Below are positions 41,647 through 50,078 of a stretch of 50,197 nucleotides of DNA, piece by piece. Positions within the stretch are counted from its first letter, which is position 1. Each line of letters begins with the position of its first letter. The notes under the pieces are model-generated. The model saw nothing but the letters and a program-made list of their open reading frames with translations. It made no database searches and was not told where the DNA came from. A program made the translations under genes and the position numbers. The stretch comes from Actinomycetota bacterium (lineage in GTDB: Bacteria; Actinomycetota; UBA4738; HRBIN12): NCBI GenBank assembly GCA_035640355.1, contig DASQWI010000024.1, forward strand, positions 1 through 50,197. The letters run 5' to 3'.

Positions 41647-42887
41647 GGGAGCGGATCGATCGGCTCGATACGCGACGTCGCGTACCGCGGCGGCCACACG
41701 ACGGCGTACTCGCCCGGCGCCTGCCACTGCCACACGACGCTCGCGGCGAGGACGTTCGCACCGGCCGTCGCCGTCCCGGCCTCGCCGAACTGGAGACCGC
41801 TGCCGTTCGGCAGCGACCCGATCGGAAGGCGCGTTCGGTTCGCGGAGTCCGCCATCGCCTTCGGTGTAAGCGAGTCGGCGTTCTGCGCCACGACGCCGAG
41901 GAGCGCCCACGCGCCGGAGAACCCGGCGAGCGCGGCGGCGCTCATCGACTCGTCGAATCGGTCCGCGTACGCGTCACGGGCCCGCTCGAGCAGCGCGCGT
42001 CCGCCGGCGGTCAGACCGCGATCGTTCAGCGCCTCGGAGTCGGGCTTGTCCGACGCGAACAGCCCGACGGCTTGCTTGCCGAGCGTCGTGCCGAACTCCG
42101 GCATGCAGTAGCTCGATGACGTTCCGATCGCCGTGAGGACGTCGAGGCCTTGGCGAACCATCTCCCGGCGCATCGCGATCGCGTCCTCCAGGTACGCGGA
42201 CACGAACACGACGTCGGGCTGGGCCGCAGTGAGCTCGCTGATCAGTCGCGTCATGTCGACGGTCCGCGGGTCGTACGGGAGCGTCGCGGCGAGGGTGTAA
42301 TCACGCCGTTCGAGCTCGTCCAGCGCACCCTTCGCGACCGCACGCCCGTACGCGTCGTCGACGAGGGTCACGGCATAGCGCAGCTTCGAGGCGTCCCTAC
42401 CGAGCACCGGCGCATCCCTGTCGGCAACGAAGGCGATCGCGTTGCGGCCGAGGACCGCGCCGCTCGGGGCGACTCGGAAGACGAGCTCGCCCGCGCCGCC
42501 GCCGGTCATCTCCCCCACGGCGCCGGTCTCCCAGAACAACATGCTCCGTCGTGCCGCGGCGTCCGCCGCCGGCGCCGAGATCGTGCTGCCGTAGCTTCCG
42601 AGCACGACGGCGATGCCCTCTCGGTGGAGTTCCTCGACCGCGCCCGGCGCGGCGTCGGCAACCGGAACGTCGAGCGGAACCAGCTCGATCGGCCGGCCGT
42701 CGACGCCGCCGTCCGCGTTCACGAGGTCGACGGCGACCTGAACGCCCCGGTACTCGTCGACACCACCCGGCCCCTGCGATCCGGACAGGGGGTACACCGC
42801 ACCGACACGGATCGGTGCCGGCGCGGGCGAGCACGCCGCACCCGCCACGAACACGGCGGCTATCGAGAGAGCCAGTGCACGCCTCAT
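41643..42887 (-). CDS. ABC-type branched-chain amino acid substrate-binding-like lipoprotein
   Basis: 414 residues. Lipoprotein signal (LALSIAAVFVAGAAC, lipobox GAAC), then a two-lobed periplasmic binding fold of the LivJ type (IRVGAVYPLSGSQGPGG, GVQVAVDLVNADGGV, VVLGSYGSTISAPAADAA, VFVSAYLEDAIAMRREM). No permease or ATPase genes are nearby, so it is an orphan binding protein and may act as a sensor or receptor rather than in uptake. ATG 42887 overlaps the CPBP gene stop by 4 bp; the in-frame extension upstream is spurious. Confidence 0.87.
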   Translation of the reverse strand: MRRALALSIAAVFVAGAACSPAPAPIRVGAVYPLSGSQGPGGVDEYRGVQVAVDLVNADGGVDGRPIELVPLDVPVADAAPGAVEELHREGIAVVLGSYGSTISAPAADAAARRSMLFWETGAVGEMTGGGAGELVFRVAPSGAVLGRNAIAFVADRDAPVLGRDASKLRYAVTLVDDAYGRAVAKGALDELERRDYTLAATLPYDPRTVDMTRLISELTAAQPDVVFVSAYLEDAIAMRREMVRQGLDVLTAIGTSSSYCMPEFGTTLGKQAVGLFASDKPDSEALNDRGLTAGGRALLERARDAYADRFDESMSAAALAGFSGAWALLGVVAQNADSLTPKAMADSANRTRLPIGSLPNGSGLQFGEAGTATAGANVLAASVVWQWQAPGEYAVVWPPRYATSRIEPIDPLP

Positions 42888-43453
42888 CGCAGGATCGCCA
42901 CCGCGTTGGCGAACGCGTGCGTGCCCGCCGGCACGAGCCACGTGCCGGACGCCCACCGCTGCCACCCGAAGAGGGCCCCCGCGCCCAGGTCGACGGGAAG
43001 GGCCGCGACGCCATACGCCGGCAGGTGCACCATGGCGAACAGGATCGCCGAGCCCGCGATGGCAACGAGCGCGCCGTACTTGGCGAGTCGCGCGTACGCG
43101 ACACGGCGAAAGAGCCCTTCCTCCGCGACCGCGGCGAGGAGTGACAGCGGCAGCGCGAGGGACGGGTGCGGCGTTGGTACCGACGGGCCGGCGATCGTCG
43201 ACGCGAAAACGATCGAGGCCGCGCCGATCGCCAGGACAATTGAGGGCGCGACGCGCGGACGTTCGTTCGCGACCGGCACAGCCAGCGAGGATGCCGCGAG
43301 CACCAGGTACGCCGTGGCGAACAGCTGCACGCGCGCGTCGGGCGCGACGCCGACGAACGGGCGCGCGAGCAGCACGACGCTTCCGGCTGCCACGATGACG
43401 AGGGTCGCGCGCGCCGACCGCTGCGCGCTGATGGTGCGGACGTCGGCGCTCAT
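42884..43453 (-). CDS. CPBP-family intramembrane protease-like protein
   Basis: 189 residues, about six helices, with the family motifs EEGLFRR (motif 1, Glu-Glu...Arg) and FAMVHLPAY (motif 2, FxxxH); the third His/Asn motif is near HAFANAVA at the C-terminus. Members include Rce1-like prenyl proteases and bacteriocin-immunity proteins. A type II-like glutamate protease role is inferred. ATGA overlaps on both sides tie it to the lipoprotein genes around it. Confidence 0.85.
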   Translation of the reverse strand: MSADVRTISAQRSARATLVIVAAGSVVLLARPFVGVAPDARVQLFATAYLVLAASSLAVPVANERPRVAPSIVLAIGAASIVFASTIAGPSVPTPHPSLALPLSLLAAVAEEGLFRRVAYARLAKYGALVAIAGSAILFAMVHLPAYGVAALPVDLGAGALFGWQRWASGTWLVPAGTHAFANAVAILR

Positions 43454-43872
43454 CCGCGCGCCTCGAACACGATTGTCGCGATCACGCGCGGGTCGAACGG
43501 CGCGTGATCGTTCGCCACGAACTCCACCGTCAGTCGGTGGACGCCGGGCGCGACGTCTCTGATCCGCTGCCGTGTGCCTTCGGTCATCGAGATGACCTCG
43601 TCGTCGAGCAGGACGTGGAGATGGCCCTCGTCGGGCGCGAGCTCCGTCGTCGTCTGCGGGACGATCCTGGCACCCTCCAGGTCGACCCGCAGATCGACCG
43701 TCGAGCCGCGGACGATCTCTCCGTTCCCCGGAGAGGTCACGGCAAGCTCGGCCGAGCTGCTCGGCCTGGGGATCAGCGAGAGCGTGGCGGTGGGGGAGCC
43801 GCCCGATCCGTCCGAGCCGCCGCATGCGGCGAGCGCTGCTCCGACCAACACGATCGTGATCGTGCGTCTCAT
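43450..43872 (-). CDS. DUF4399-like lipoprotein with GHxH motif
   Basis: 140 residues. Lipoprotein signal (ITIVLVGAALAAC, Cys17), a Ser/Gly linker, then a single beta-sandwich domain with VPQTTTELAPDEGHLHVLLD, SMTEGTRQR, APGVHRLTVEFVANDHAPFDP. The GHxH pair and the late DH resemble DUF4399 proteins. It is clearly paralogous to the membrane-anchored protein at 45815-46327. In a CopC/CopD operon the His cluster suggests metal binding, but that is inference. Overlaps both neighbours by 4 bp. Confidence 0.8.
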   Translation of the reverse strand: MRRTITIVLVGAALAACGGSDGSGGSPTATLSLIPRPSSSAELAVTSPGNGEIVRGSTVDLRVDLEGARIVPQTTTELAPDEGHLHVLLDDEVISMTEGTRQRIRDVAPGVHRLTVEFVANDHAPFDPRVIATIVFEARG

Positions 43873-45818
43873 GTCTCGAAACGCTGCTCGAACGCCGCCG
43901 AAAGGACGCTGCCGTCACGCGCCTCCGCCGTGACGTCGAACGACCATACGCCGGGCGTCAGCTCGATGTTCGCGGCGAAGTGTCCCCGACCGAGCCGCAG
44001 CAGGTCAGGTTCGAATCGCTCATCAGACGGCGCCGTCACTCCGATCACGGCGGATCGTAGCGGGAGCTCTTCCGCGCCCTCGAAGGCCGTCACGTGCACC
44101 TGGTTCGTTCGTCCCGGTGTTCCGGGATCGACGTACGCCTGGATCTGAACCTCGCCGCCGAGGAAGATCGTGTACAGGTCCGGCTGGCCGGGAGCGCGGG
44201 AGACCTCGACGCGCTGGTCCGGCACTCGGGGAGTGACACGAAGGTCGACCGTTGTCGAGTCGCCGGCGCCCTGGACGAGCACAGTGACGCTCCAGGTACC
44301 GGGCATCGCCAGCGTTGTCGACTCGGCGTGCCACGTGCCGTCTTCCATCGGTTCGAGGTCGAGCTCGGAGGCGACCTCCGGTCGCGCCGGAAGGTCGAAT
44401 CGCAGGCTCACCTGTTGCGCGTCGACGGGTTCGCCCGTGTCGAAGTCGGTCACGTCGGCTACGAACTCGTTCGGCCCGACTGCGCCCGGCGATATCTGCA
44501 GACGCACCCTGGTCGTCGTGGCGAAGTCCGAGCCCGTCACGACGAGCGGTCGTTCGGCAGGAGCGAGGTCCGATCCTTCCTGCGGCGGCAGTCCGGTCAT
44601 GACGCCTGTCACCGCGAAGACCGTCGCGGCCAGTCCGAGCTCGGCGCCCACCGTTCGAAGGAGCGGGCGCGAGCCGGCGCGTTCGATCCGCGCGACGTTC
44701 CGGAACCGATTCAACGCGCCGAGCCCGACGAGCGGAACCACCACACCGAGCTTCACGACGAGCGCCGTGCTGTAGTCGTTCTCGAACGGGTCGAGCCACC
44801 ATCCCAATCCGCCGAGCTCGTTCGCTGCGCGGAGGAAGCCGGATACGAACAGCATGGCGAGCCCCACGGCCGCGAGGTTCGAGAAACGCCGAACCGTCCT
44901 CGGTTCGAGACCGCGTCGCAGCGATAGGACGAGCCACGCGAGACCGCCGATCCACGCGCCGACCGCCATGAGGTGAAGCCACTGTTCGCCGACCGCGGTG
45001 ACCGATCCGCCGGCATGACCGGTCAGCGCCCGCACGAACATCGCGGCGGCCGTCGCGGCGGCGAGGAGGGCGAGCGTGGCCCGGCTCGTATGAACCGCGG
45101 CGACGAGCGTGGCAAGGCCGGCCACGCCGACGGCGATCGCCAGGCCGACGAAGTCACCTCCCGCCTTCGAGGAGAGCAACGTCCCTAGCGGTACCGACAA
45201 CACCGCACGCTCTTCCAGTGTGATGACGACCACGCCGACGGCGACGCCGATCCACGCGACCGCCAGGACCGCCGGGCGGGCAATCGTGTTCGGACCGAAG
45301 ACGACGAGACCGGCGACGGCGGCACCGAACAGAACGGCCAACCCGACGTACAGGCCCCACTTTCCGGTGACGGCGAGGGGACTCGGCGGCGGCGTCTCGT
45401 CGCGGGGAACGACTCCACTGACCTCTCCTCGAGTGACACCAACGCCGAACGTGAACGCGCCGGCCGTGACGTGGCCGTCGGTCTCGGAGACGGTTCGCCA
45501 CGTGACGGTGTAGACGCCGTCGTCCAGTTCGGGAAGGCCGAACCGGATCTCGCGTTCCGTGCCGGGCACGCGTTCGGGCGGGCCGGTGGTGGCCACCGGG
45601 ACGCCACCGGCGTCGACGCCGATCGTCGTGAGTGACACGTCGGGCGGCTCGGTGAACGTGAGACGGATCTCGTCCGGCGGCGCCTGGAGGATCTCACCAC
45701 TCGCGGGGTCGGACTCGTCGAGCGCGGCATGGGCGAGTGCGGGCGTCGAGAACCACGTCGTCCCGAGGACCACGCCAACCCCCGAGAGGAGCGCGATCCG
45801 CGAGACGAGGCGTCTCAT
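43869..45818 (-). CDS. CopC-CopD fusion with C-terminal YtkA/FixH-like domain
   Basis: 649 residues in three parts. Signal peptide and CopC (1-130): mature N-terminus [15 protein letters not shown] with the copper His, and [13 protein letters not shown] near its end. CopD (about 150-430): eight helices including [23 protein letters not shown]-terminal part (about 450-649): beta-sandwich domains of YtkA type ([37 protein letters not shown]). CopC binds copper in the periplasm and CopD is implicated in its import. The fused third domain suggests an added metal or chaperone function. ATG 45818 overlaps the upstream stop by 4 bp; the frame to 46289 is a shadow. Confidence 0.88.
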   Translation of the reverse strand: MRRLVSRIALLSGVGVVLGTTWFSTPALAHAALDESDPASGEILQAPPDEIRLTFTEPPDVSLTTIGVDAGGVPVATTGPPERVPGTEREIRFGLPELDDGVYTVTWRTVSETDGHVTAGAFTFGVGVTRGEVSGVVPRDETPPPSPLAVTGKWGLYVGLAVLFGAAVAGLVVFGPNTIARPAVLAVAWIGVAVGVVVITLEERAVLSVPLGTLLSSKAGGDFVGLAIAVGVAGLATLVAAVHTSRATLALLAAATAAAMFVRALTGHAGGSVTAVGEQWLHLMAVGAWIGGLAWLVLSLRRGLEPRTVRRFSNLAAVGLAMLFVSGFLRAANELGGLGWWLDPFENDYSTALVVKLGVVVPLVGLGALNRFRNVARIERAGSRPLLRTVGAELGLAATVFAVTGVMTGLPPQEGSDLAPAERPLVVTGSDFATTTRVRLQISPGAVGPNEFVADVTDFDTGEPVDAQQVSLRFDLPARPEVASELDLEPMEDGTWHAESTTLAMPGTWSVTVLVQGAGDSTTVDLRVTPRVPDQRVEVSRAPGQPDLYTIFLGGEVQIQAYVDPGTPGRTNQVHVTAFEGAEELPLRSAVIGVTAPSDERFEPDLLRLGRGHFAANIELTPGVWSFDVTAEARDGSVLSAAFEQRFET

Positions 45819-46327
45819 CGTTCTTCCGTGAAGAACTCGACGGCCGTCACGACTGGCGGCGCGAACGGCACGTGATCCGCGGCGACGAACTCGGCCATCA
45901 ATCGATGCGGTCCGGGGGCGAGGTCGTCGAGCGGCACGCGCTGTTGGGTCCCGTAGGTCATCGAGACGATCTCGCCGTCGAGGTACAGATGGATGTGTCC
46001 GGTGTCGGGCGTGACGTTCGTCGTCGTCTGTTGAACGACCTGTCCGCCTTCGAGGCGGAGGCGGACGCCCAGCCATAGGCCGGAAACGCTCGCACCCGGC
46101 GACGGTTCGACGAAAGCGATCGAGGCCGTCGACGTGGGACGAGGCCCAGCCGCCTGTTGTGGGAACAGCAACGACGGGACCGCCAACGCGGCAAAGAGCG
46201 ACGCGGGCGCGAGCGCAACAAGCGACCAGGCGCCCCATCGCGGGAGCCGGTAGAACCCGCGATGCCGGATGCGCGTGAGCCCGATCCACGCGAGCACGAC
46301 GCCACCGCTGACGAGCGCGGTGGACAA
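45815..46327 (-). CDS. membrane-anchored DUF4399-like protein with GHxH motif
   Basis: 170 residues: two helices (about 4-18 and 33-55) and an exported domain with [50 protein letters not shown], aligned along its length with the lipoprotein at 43450. Start: TTG 46327 is the first usual codon, but the in-frame sequence just upstream reads [11 protein letters not shown], which looks coding, so a rare start codon or sequence error is possible. Overlaps CopCD by 4 bp. The His motif suggests a copper-handling helper. Confidence 0.75.
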   Translation of the reverse strand: MSTALVSGGVVLAWIGLTRIRHRGFYRLPRWGAWSLVALAPASLFAALAVPSLLFPQQAAGPRPTSTASIAFVEPSPGASVSGLWLGVRLRLEGGQVVQQTTTNVTPDTGHIHLYLDGEIVSMTYGTQQRVPLDDLAPGPHRLMAEFVAADHVPFAPPVVTAVEFFTEER

Positions 46328-46356
46328 CAGCTCGTCGGCGCCGCCGGCATGCGCGA

Positions 46357-47031
46357 TTAGGCCCGTGCCGGTCTCCTTCGCGCCGCGACGAGTGCGGCGA
46401 CGGCGGTGATCACTCCGAGGGCCCCGACGACGACGCCGATCAGCCCAAGCGTCCGCGCTCCCGCCGCGTCGTCTGACGCTTCCGTCGATGCGGCGCGCAC
46501 GTCGTCGATCGCTGTGGTGAGCCGCGGCACCTCACGGTCGATGCGGTCCGCGAGCTCGCCTGTCGTTGGGTCCTGCTCAGGGAACTGGATCTCTGCCGGA
46601 TCGTTCACGTCGCCAAACGTCCGCGGACCCGACGTGAACGACTCGTCGATCTCCTCGTCCGCGATGGTCCCGCTGAAGTGGAACGTGTAGTGACCCGGAC
46701 GGGTCGGGATGAACCACGCGCGATAGTCGCCAGGCTCGCCGGACGCGCCGACGGCGAAGTTCGGCTCGAGCTGAAGCGCCATGGTCTGGTCGCCGAACTC
46801 GACCTCGACGTCGACGGTGTCGCCGAGATCGACGACCGGCTCGCCGCCGTGGCTCAGGATCAGCTGCACGCTGTTCGGCTGGCCGGCGTATGCCGGCTCG
46901 GTCCCGAACCCCACGACCATCTCCAGGTCGCCGTGCGTCCGTCCTTCATGAGCGGATGCGGCCGGCGCGAGGCCGACCACGACGATCGTGACGATGGACG
47001 CGGTCAGCGTGCGCGTCACGTTCTTGGACAA
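46357..47031 (-). CDS. exported, C-terminally anchored protein of the CopCD operon
   Basis: 224 residues. Signal peptide ([17 protein letters not shown]) with a mature end [11 protein letters not shown], rich in His, an Ig-like beta domain ([40 protein letters not shown]), a charged helical stalk, and a C-terminal helix plus RRRP tail. It recalls YcnI-like copper proteins, but I could not confirm this family. TTG start is supported by AAAGGAG 6 nt upstream. It precedes the DUF4399-like gene by 29 bp. Confidence 0.75.
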   Translation of the reverse strand: MSKNVTRTLTASIVTIVVVGLAPAASAHEGRTHGDLEMVVGFGTEPAYAGQPNSVQLILSHGGEPVVDLGDTVDVEVEFGDQTMALQLEPNFAVGASGEPGDYRAWFIPTRPGHYTFHFSGTIADEEIDESFTSGPRTFGDVNDPAEIQFPEQDPTTGELADRIDREVPRLTTAIDDVRAASTEASDDAAGARTLGLIGVVVGALGVITAVAALVAARRRPARA

Positions 47032-47090
47032 TGCCCTCTCCTTTCGGGACTTGCGTTGGCGCGGCTCAGCCGCGCCTGCAACGACGGAAG

Positions 47091-47684
47091 TCAGCGAAGG
47101 GGAGGTGCGCGTTGAGCGCTCGACCGGTGGGCGTCCCGGTGACGATGGACGTCGTTCGCCGCCGGAAGCGCGAAGGCGGGAACGAGCCTTGGAGTCGGTA
47201 GCGCCGTCCACCTCGCGCCGACGAGACGGGCCGAGGATCGCGCGATCCACCGAAGGACCGCCGAGCCGACGAACGCCACGACGACCTGCGCGGCGAAGCC
47301 GACGACGAGCAGGTGTTCGTGGACGAGATCCGCGAGCGGCGCGCCCGTTGCGATGCGCTCCATGAATTCCTGACCCGCGAACGCGCTCGCCTGCACCACA
47401 GCAAGTCGCGCCGCGAGCGTGAGCCAACGATCCGACGCCGACTCCCGCCGCGAGAGGATGCCGCCGATCGCTGCCGCGGACGCGCCGGCGAACGCGAGGA
47501 TCAGCGCCAGTTGGGCTGCCGCGGGCAGGTAGTCGTGACCGGTGCGCGAGAGAACCAGGTCACGGTGATGTGGATCGGGCATCGCCAGGACGTACGCCAG
47601 CGCGTGACCGAGCACGAGGCCGGCGACGGCGAACGCGAATACCGAGGTACGGCGGAGCCTGCCTACCGATGTCCAGTTGCGCAC
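47091..47684 (-). CDS. four-span membrane protein with periplasmic His residues, first gene of the CopCD operon
   Basis: 197 residues with four helices (about 15-34, 54-72, 85-108, 120-145). Several His fall at helix ends: GHALAY, PHHRDL, TGHDYL and VHEHLL, an arrangement that could ligate copper or heme. The last 30 residues are Ala/Arg/His-rich. GTG 47684 is used; a TACAAT box lies about 40 nt upstream. It is divergent from the 3-hydroxyacyl-CoA dehydrogenase gene. Not recognised as a named family. Confidence 0.7.
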   Translation of the reverse strand: MRNWTSVGRLRRTSVFAFAVAGLVLGHALAYVLAMPDPHHRDLVLSRTGHDYLPAAAQLALILAFAGASAAAIGGILSRRESASDRWLTLAARLAVVQASAFAGQEFMERIATGAPLADLVHEHLLVVGFAAQVVVAFVGSAVLRWIARSSARLVGARWTALPTPRLVPAFALPAANDVHRHRDAHRSSAQRAPPLR

Positions 47685-47723
47685 GGGTTTTGTCTCGATG
47701 CGATCGGATCGCGGTACCGACCG

Positions 47724-47729
47724 ATTGTA
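47724..47729 (-). promoter_or_regulatory. -10 box for the CopCD operon
   Basis: TACAAT on the minus strand; the same bases in the other direction contain TACGCT (47728-47733), a possible -10 box for the divergent dehydrogenase gene. No clear -35 boxes or metal-regulator operator were seen. Confidence 0.4.
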
Positions 47730-47763
47730 CGCTTGGCCTCTGACATCGGTTCGGCCGGAGGCC

Positions 47764-48624
47764 ATGCGCGGCGAAGACGTTCGAGTGCTCGGGGTGGTCG
47801 GCTCCGGGTTGATGGGCTCGGGCATCGTCGAGGTCGCCGCTCGCGCCGGCCAACAGGTGGTCTACCTCGAGGCGAGCGACGAGCTCGTCGAGTCGGGGCG
47901 CCACCGCATCGAGACGTCCATGGCGCGCGCGGTGGAACGCGGAAAGCTCGATGCCAACGTGAGCGACGAGGCCCTTGCGCGCGTCTCGGGGACGACCGAC
48001 CCGAACGATCTCGCCGACGTGGATCTGGTCATCGAGGCCGCGACGGAGGACGCCGATACCAAGCGCGACGTTTTTCGCCGCCTCGATGAGGTGGTCCGGC
48101 CCGAGGTCGTGCTCGCCTCGAACACGTCGTCGATTCCCATCGTCGACCTCGGCGCGGCGACCAAACGCGCGGACCGCGTGATCGGCATGCACTTCTTCAA
48201 TCCGGTTCCGGTCATGGGACTGATCGAGATCGTGAAAGCGATCACGACGTCGGACGAGACGGTCGAGTTCGCTCGCGAGTACGGTGCCGCGCTCGGCAAG
48301 ACCACGGTGCTCTCGCGCGATCGCGCGGGATTCATCGTGAACACGCTGTTGATCCCATACCTGAACGATGCGATCAGGATGCTCGAGGAAGGCTTCGCCA
48401 GCCGTGAGGACATCGACGCCGCGATCGACCTGGGGCTCAACCACCCGATGGGGCCGCTCCGGTTGGCCGATCTGATCGGCCTCGACACGTGCGCGCAGAT
48501 CGGCGACGTGTTGTACGAGGAGTTCAGGGACGCCCGGTTCGCGCCTCCGCCGCTGCTGCGGCGGATGGTGGCGGCGCACCGGCTCGGCCGCAAGAGCGGA
48601 CGCGGCTTCTACGAGTACGACTGA
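47764..48624 (+). CDS. 3-hydroxyacyl-CoA (3-hydroxybutyryl-CoA) dehydrogenase
   Basis: 286 residues, stand-alone HAD of the Hbd/PaaH type. LGVVGSGLMGSGIVEVAARAG NAD fold is given in part as GSGLMGSG; NTSSIPI and MHFFNPVPVM (catalytic His) follow, then the C-terminal helical domain with DLGLNHPMGPLRLADLIGLD, shown in part as NHPMGP. Oxidises (S)-3-hydroxyacyl-CoA with NAD+. ATG 47764 has GGAGG just before it; GTG 47785 is an alternative. Likely works with the acyl-CoA dehydrogenase encoded in the same window. Confidence 0.93.
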   Translation: MRGEDVRVLGVVGSGLMGSGIVEVAARAGQQVVYLEASDELVESGRHRIETSMARAVERGKLDANVSDEALARVSGTTDPNDLADVDLVIEAATEDADTKRDVFRRLDEVVRPEVVLASNTSSIPIVDLGAATKRADRVIGMHFFNPVPVMGLIEIVKAITTSDETVEFAREYGAALGKTTVLSRDRAGFIVNTLLIPYLNDAIRMLEEGFASREDIDAAIDLGLNHPMGPLRLADLIGLDTCAQIGDVLYEEFRDARFAPPPLLRRMVAAHRLGRKSGRGFYEYD

Positions 48625-48645
48625 CTCGAACGCGAGCCGGCCGCG

Positions 48646-49770
48646 TCATTTCTCGCCGAGAGCTCGCTCGTAGACCTGGAGTGTCAAGCGCGCCGTCTCG
48701 TCCCAGCTGAACCGCTGGGCCTGTGCCCGCGCCCGAGCCGCCATGCGATCGGCGAGCCCGACGTCCGACACGAGCGACGAGATAGCCTGCGCGATCGACC
48801 GCACCGAGCGCGGATCCACCCCCAGCGCCGCGTCGCCCGAGACCTCGGGAACGGCGGACGTGTTCGAGGCGACGGTCGGGATGCCTCGAACCAACGCCTC
48901 GAGCACCGGCAGACCGAACCCCTCGTACAGCGATGGATAGGCGAACACGTCCGCCGCGCGGTAGACGGCGTCGAGCTCGTCGGCCGAGATCTCGCCGGTC
49001 ATGACGATCTCCCCCGGCCCCTGCAGCGCGAGCTCGCGCATCAAGGATTCGTGATGCCATCCGAGCGGCCCCGCGAGCACGAGCGCGTGAGGGAAGCCCT
49101 CGGCCGCAACGCGCCGGTACGCGCGCACCAGCCGGAGGAGGTTCTTGCGCGGCTCGAGCGTCCCCACGAACAGGACGTACGGTCCCCGGATCTTCAGCCG
49201 GGCCAGCACGTCGTCGGCGTCGAGCTTGCCTGCGGGCAACGAAGCGGCGAGCGGAACGACGTGGAGCTTGCTCGGGTCGACGGCGGTTCTCGAAAGGAGA
49301 TCCTCCGCGGTGGTCCGCGACGGCGTGACGATCGCATCGGCCCGCCGAACTGTCGCACGCACGCCGAGGCGGTAGACGACCCGCCATCTGGGCGGGAACG
49401 CTCCGGGCAGGACGTCGAAGGCGAGGTCGTGGACGGTTACGACGAGACGTTGCCTCGCGCCGGCGGGCGCGACGCCGGCATGGTTGGTGACGTGGACGAT
49501 GTCCACCCCGGCCAGAGGGGCGGGGAGCGGCGGTCGGCCGACGACGTTCCACCGGAGGTACAGCGAGCGCATCCTCCCCCGGAGCTCGTGCATGGGGTGC
49601 TCTCGCATCCACGGTTCCGGCGGCTCGGGGGAGTCGAATCTCGAATGGAACAACGTCATCTCGACCGCGGGATCTCGATTCGCAAGCTCCGGCACCAGGT
49701 GGCGGATGTAGGTGCCGATCCCGCCGGGCGCGTTCAGGAACAACTGGTCGACTTGGAGCGCGACCTTCAT
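48646..49770 (-). CDS. GT4-family glycosyltransferase
   Basis: 374 residues, GT-B fold. N-terminal acceptor domain begins MKVALQVDQLFLNAPGGIG (GGIGTY loop); the C-terminal nucleotide-sugar domain has YVLFVGTLEPRKNLLRLV, MTGEISADELDAVYRAADVF and the EX7E motif in YEGFGLPVLEAL. Likely mannosyl- or rhamnosyl-transfer in surface polysaccharide or glycolipid synthesis; sugar not predictable. ATG 49770 overlaps the cupin stop by 4 bp; the start at 49824 would add an unrelated lead. Confidence 0.9.
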   Translation of the reverse strand: MKVALQVDQLFLNAPGGIGTYIRHLVPELANRDPAVEMTLFHSRFDSPEPPEPWMREHPMHELRGRMRSLYLRWNVVGRPPLPAPLAGVDIVHVTNHAGVAPAGARQRLVVTVHDLAFDVLPGAFPPRWRVVYRLGVRATVRRADAIVTPSRTTAEDLLSRTAVDPSKLHVVPLAASLPAGKLDADDVLARLKIRGPYVLFVGTLEPRKNLLRLVRAYRRVAAEGFPHALVLAGPLGWHHESLMRELALQGPGEIVMTGEISADELDAVYRAADVFAYPSLYEGFGLPVLEALVRGIPTVASNTSAVPEVSGDAALGVDPRSVRSIAQAISSLVSDVGLADRMAARARAQAQRFSWDETARLTLQVYERALGEK

Positions 49771-50063
49771 CGCGACGCCTCGATGCACGAGCAGCCCTCG
49801 GCACCGACCGTCGCCGTATGCCACGTTCCGGGTGGGAGGTCGAGGCGGTCGCCCGGTTCGAGCATCGTGTCACCGTCGTCGAGGTGGAACGTGATCGAGC
49901 CGTCGAGGCAGAACAGGACCTTGTGGTAGTCGTGCGCGTGCCGGGCGTAGGTATCGCCGGGACCGTTGACCCACGAGCGAGGCGCCGAGCAGCGCTCCTC
50001 CAGGAAGATCCGGAGCGCCGTGTCGCGGTCGTCCACCGCTCGCTCGATCTTGCTCGCACCCAC
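49767..50063 (-). CDS. small cupin-domain protein
   Basis: 98 residues, a single cupin. Motif 1 is partial: RHAHDYHKVLFCLDGSITF supplies three His and G; motif 2 is PGDRLDLPPGTWHTA with the last His. It could bind a divalent metal or a sugar ligand. Between an unidentified partial gene (15 bp upstream) and the glycosyltransferase (4-bp overlap), so part of a polysaccharide-related operon. GTG start. Confidence 0.85.
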   Translation of the reverse strand: MGASKIERAVDDRDTALRIFLEERCSAPRSWVNGPGDTYARHAHDYHKVLFCLDGSITFHLDDGDTMLEPGDRLDLPPGTWHTATVGAEGCSCIEASR

Positions 50064-50078
50064 CGGACGGAGGTCGCC

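Noticed and set aside
45958-46350. ATG-started 130-codon frame over the GHxH membrane protein
   Set aside because: Ser/Arg-rich with no hydrophobic or conserved structure; the overlapping frame has clear helices and homology to its paralogue.
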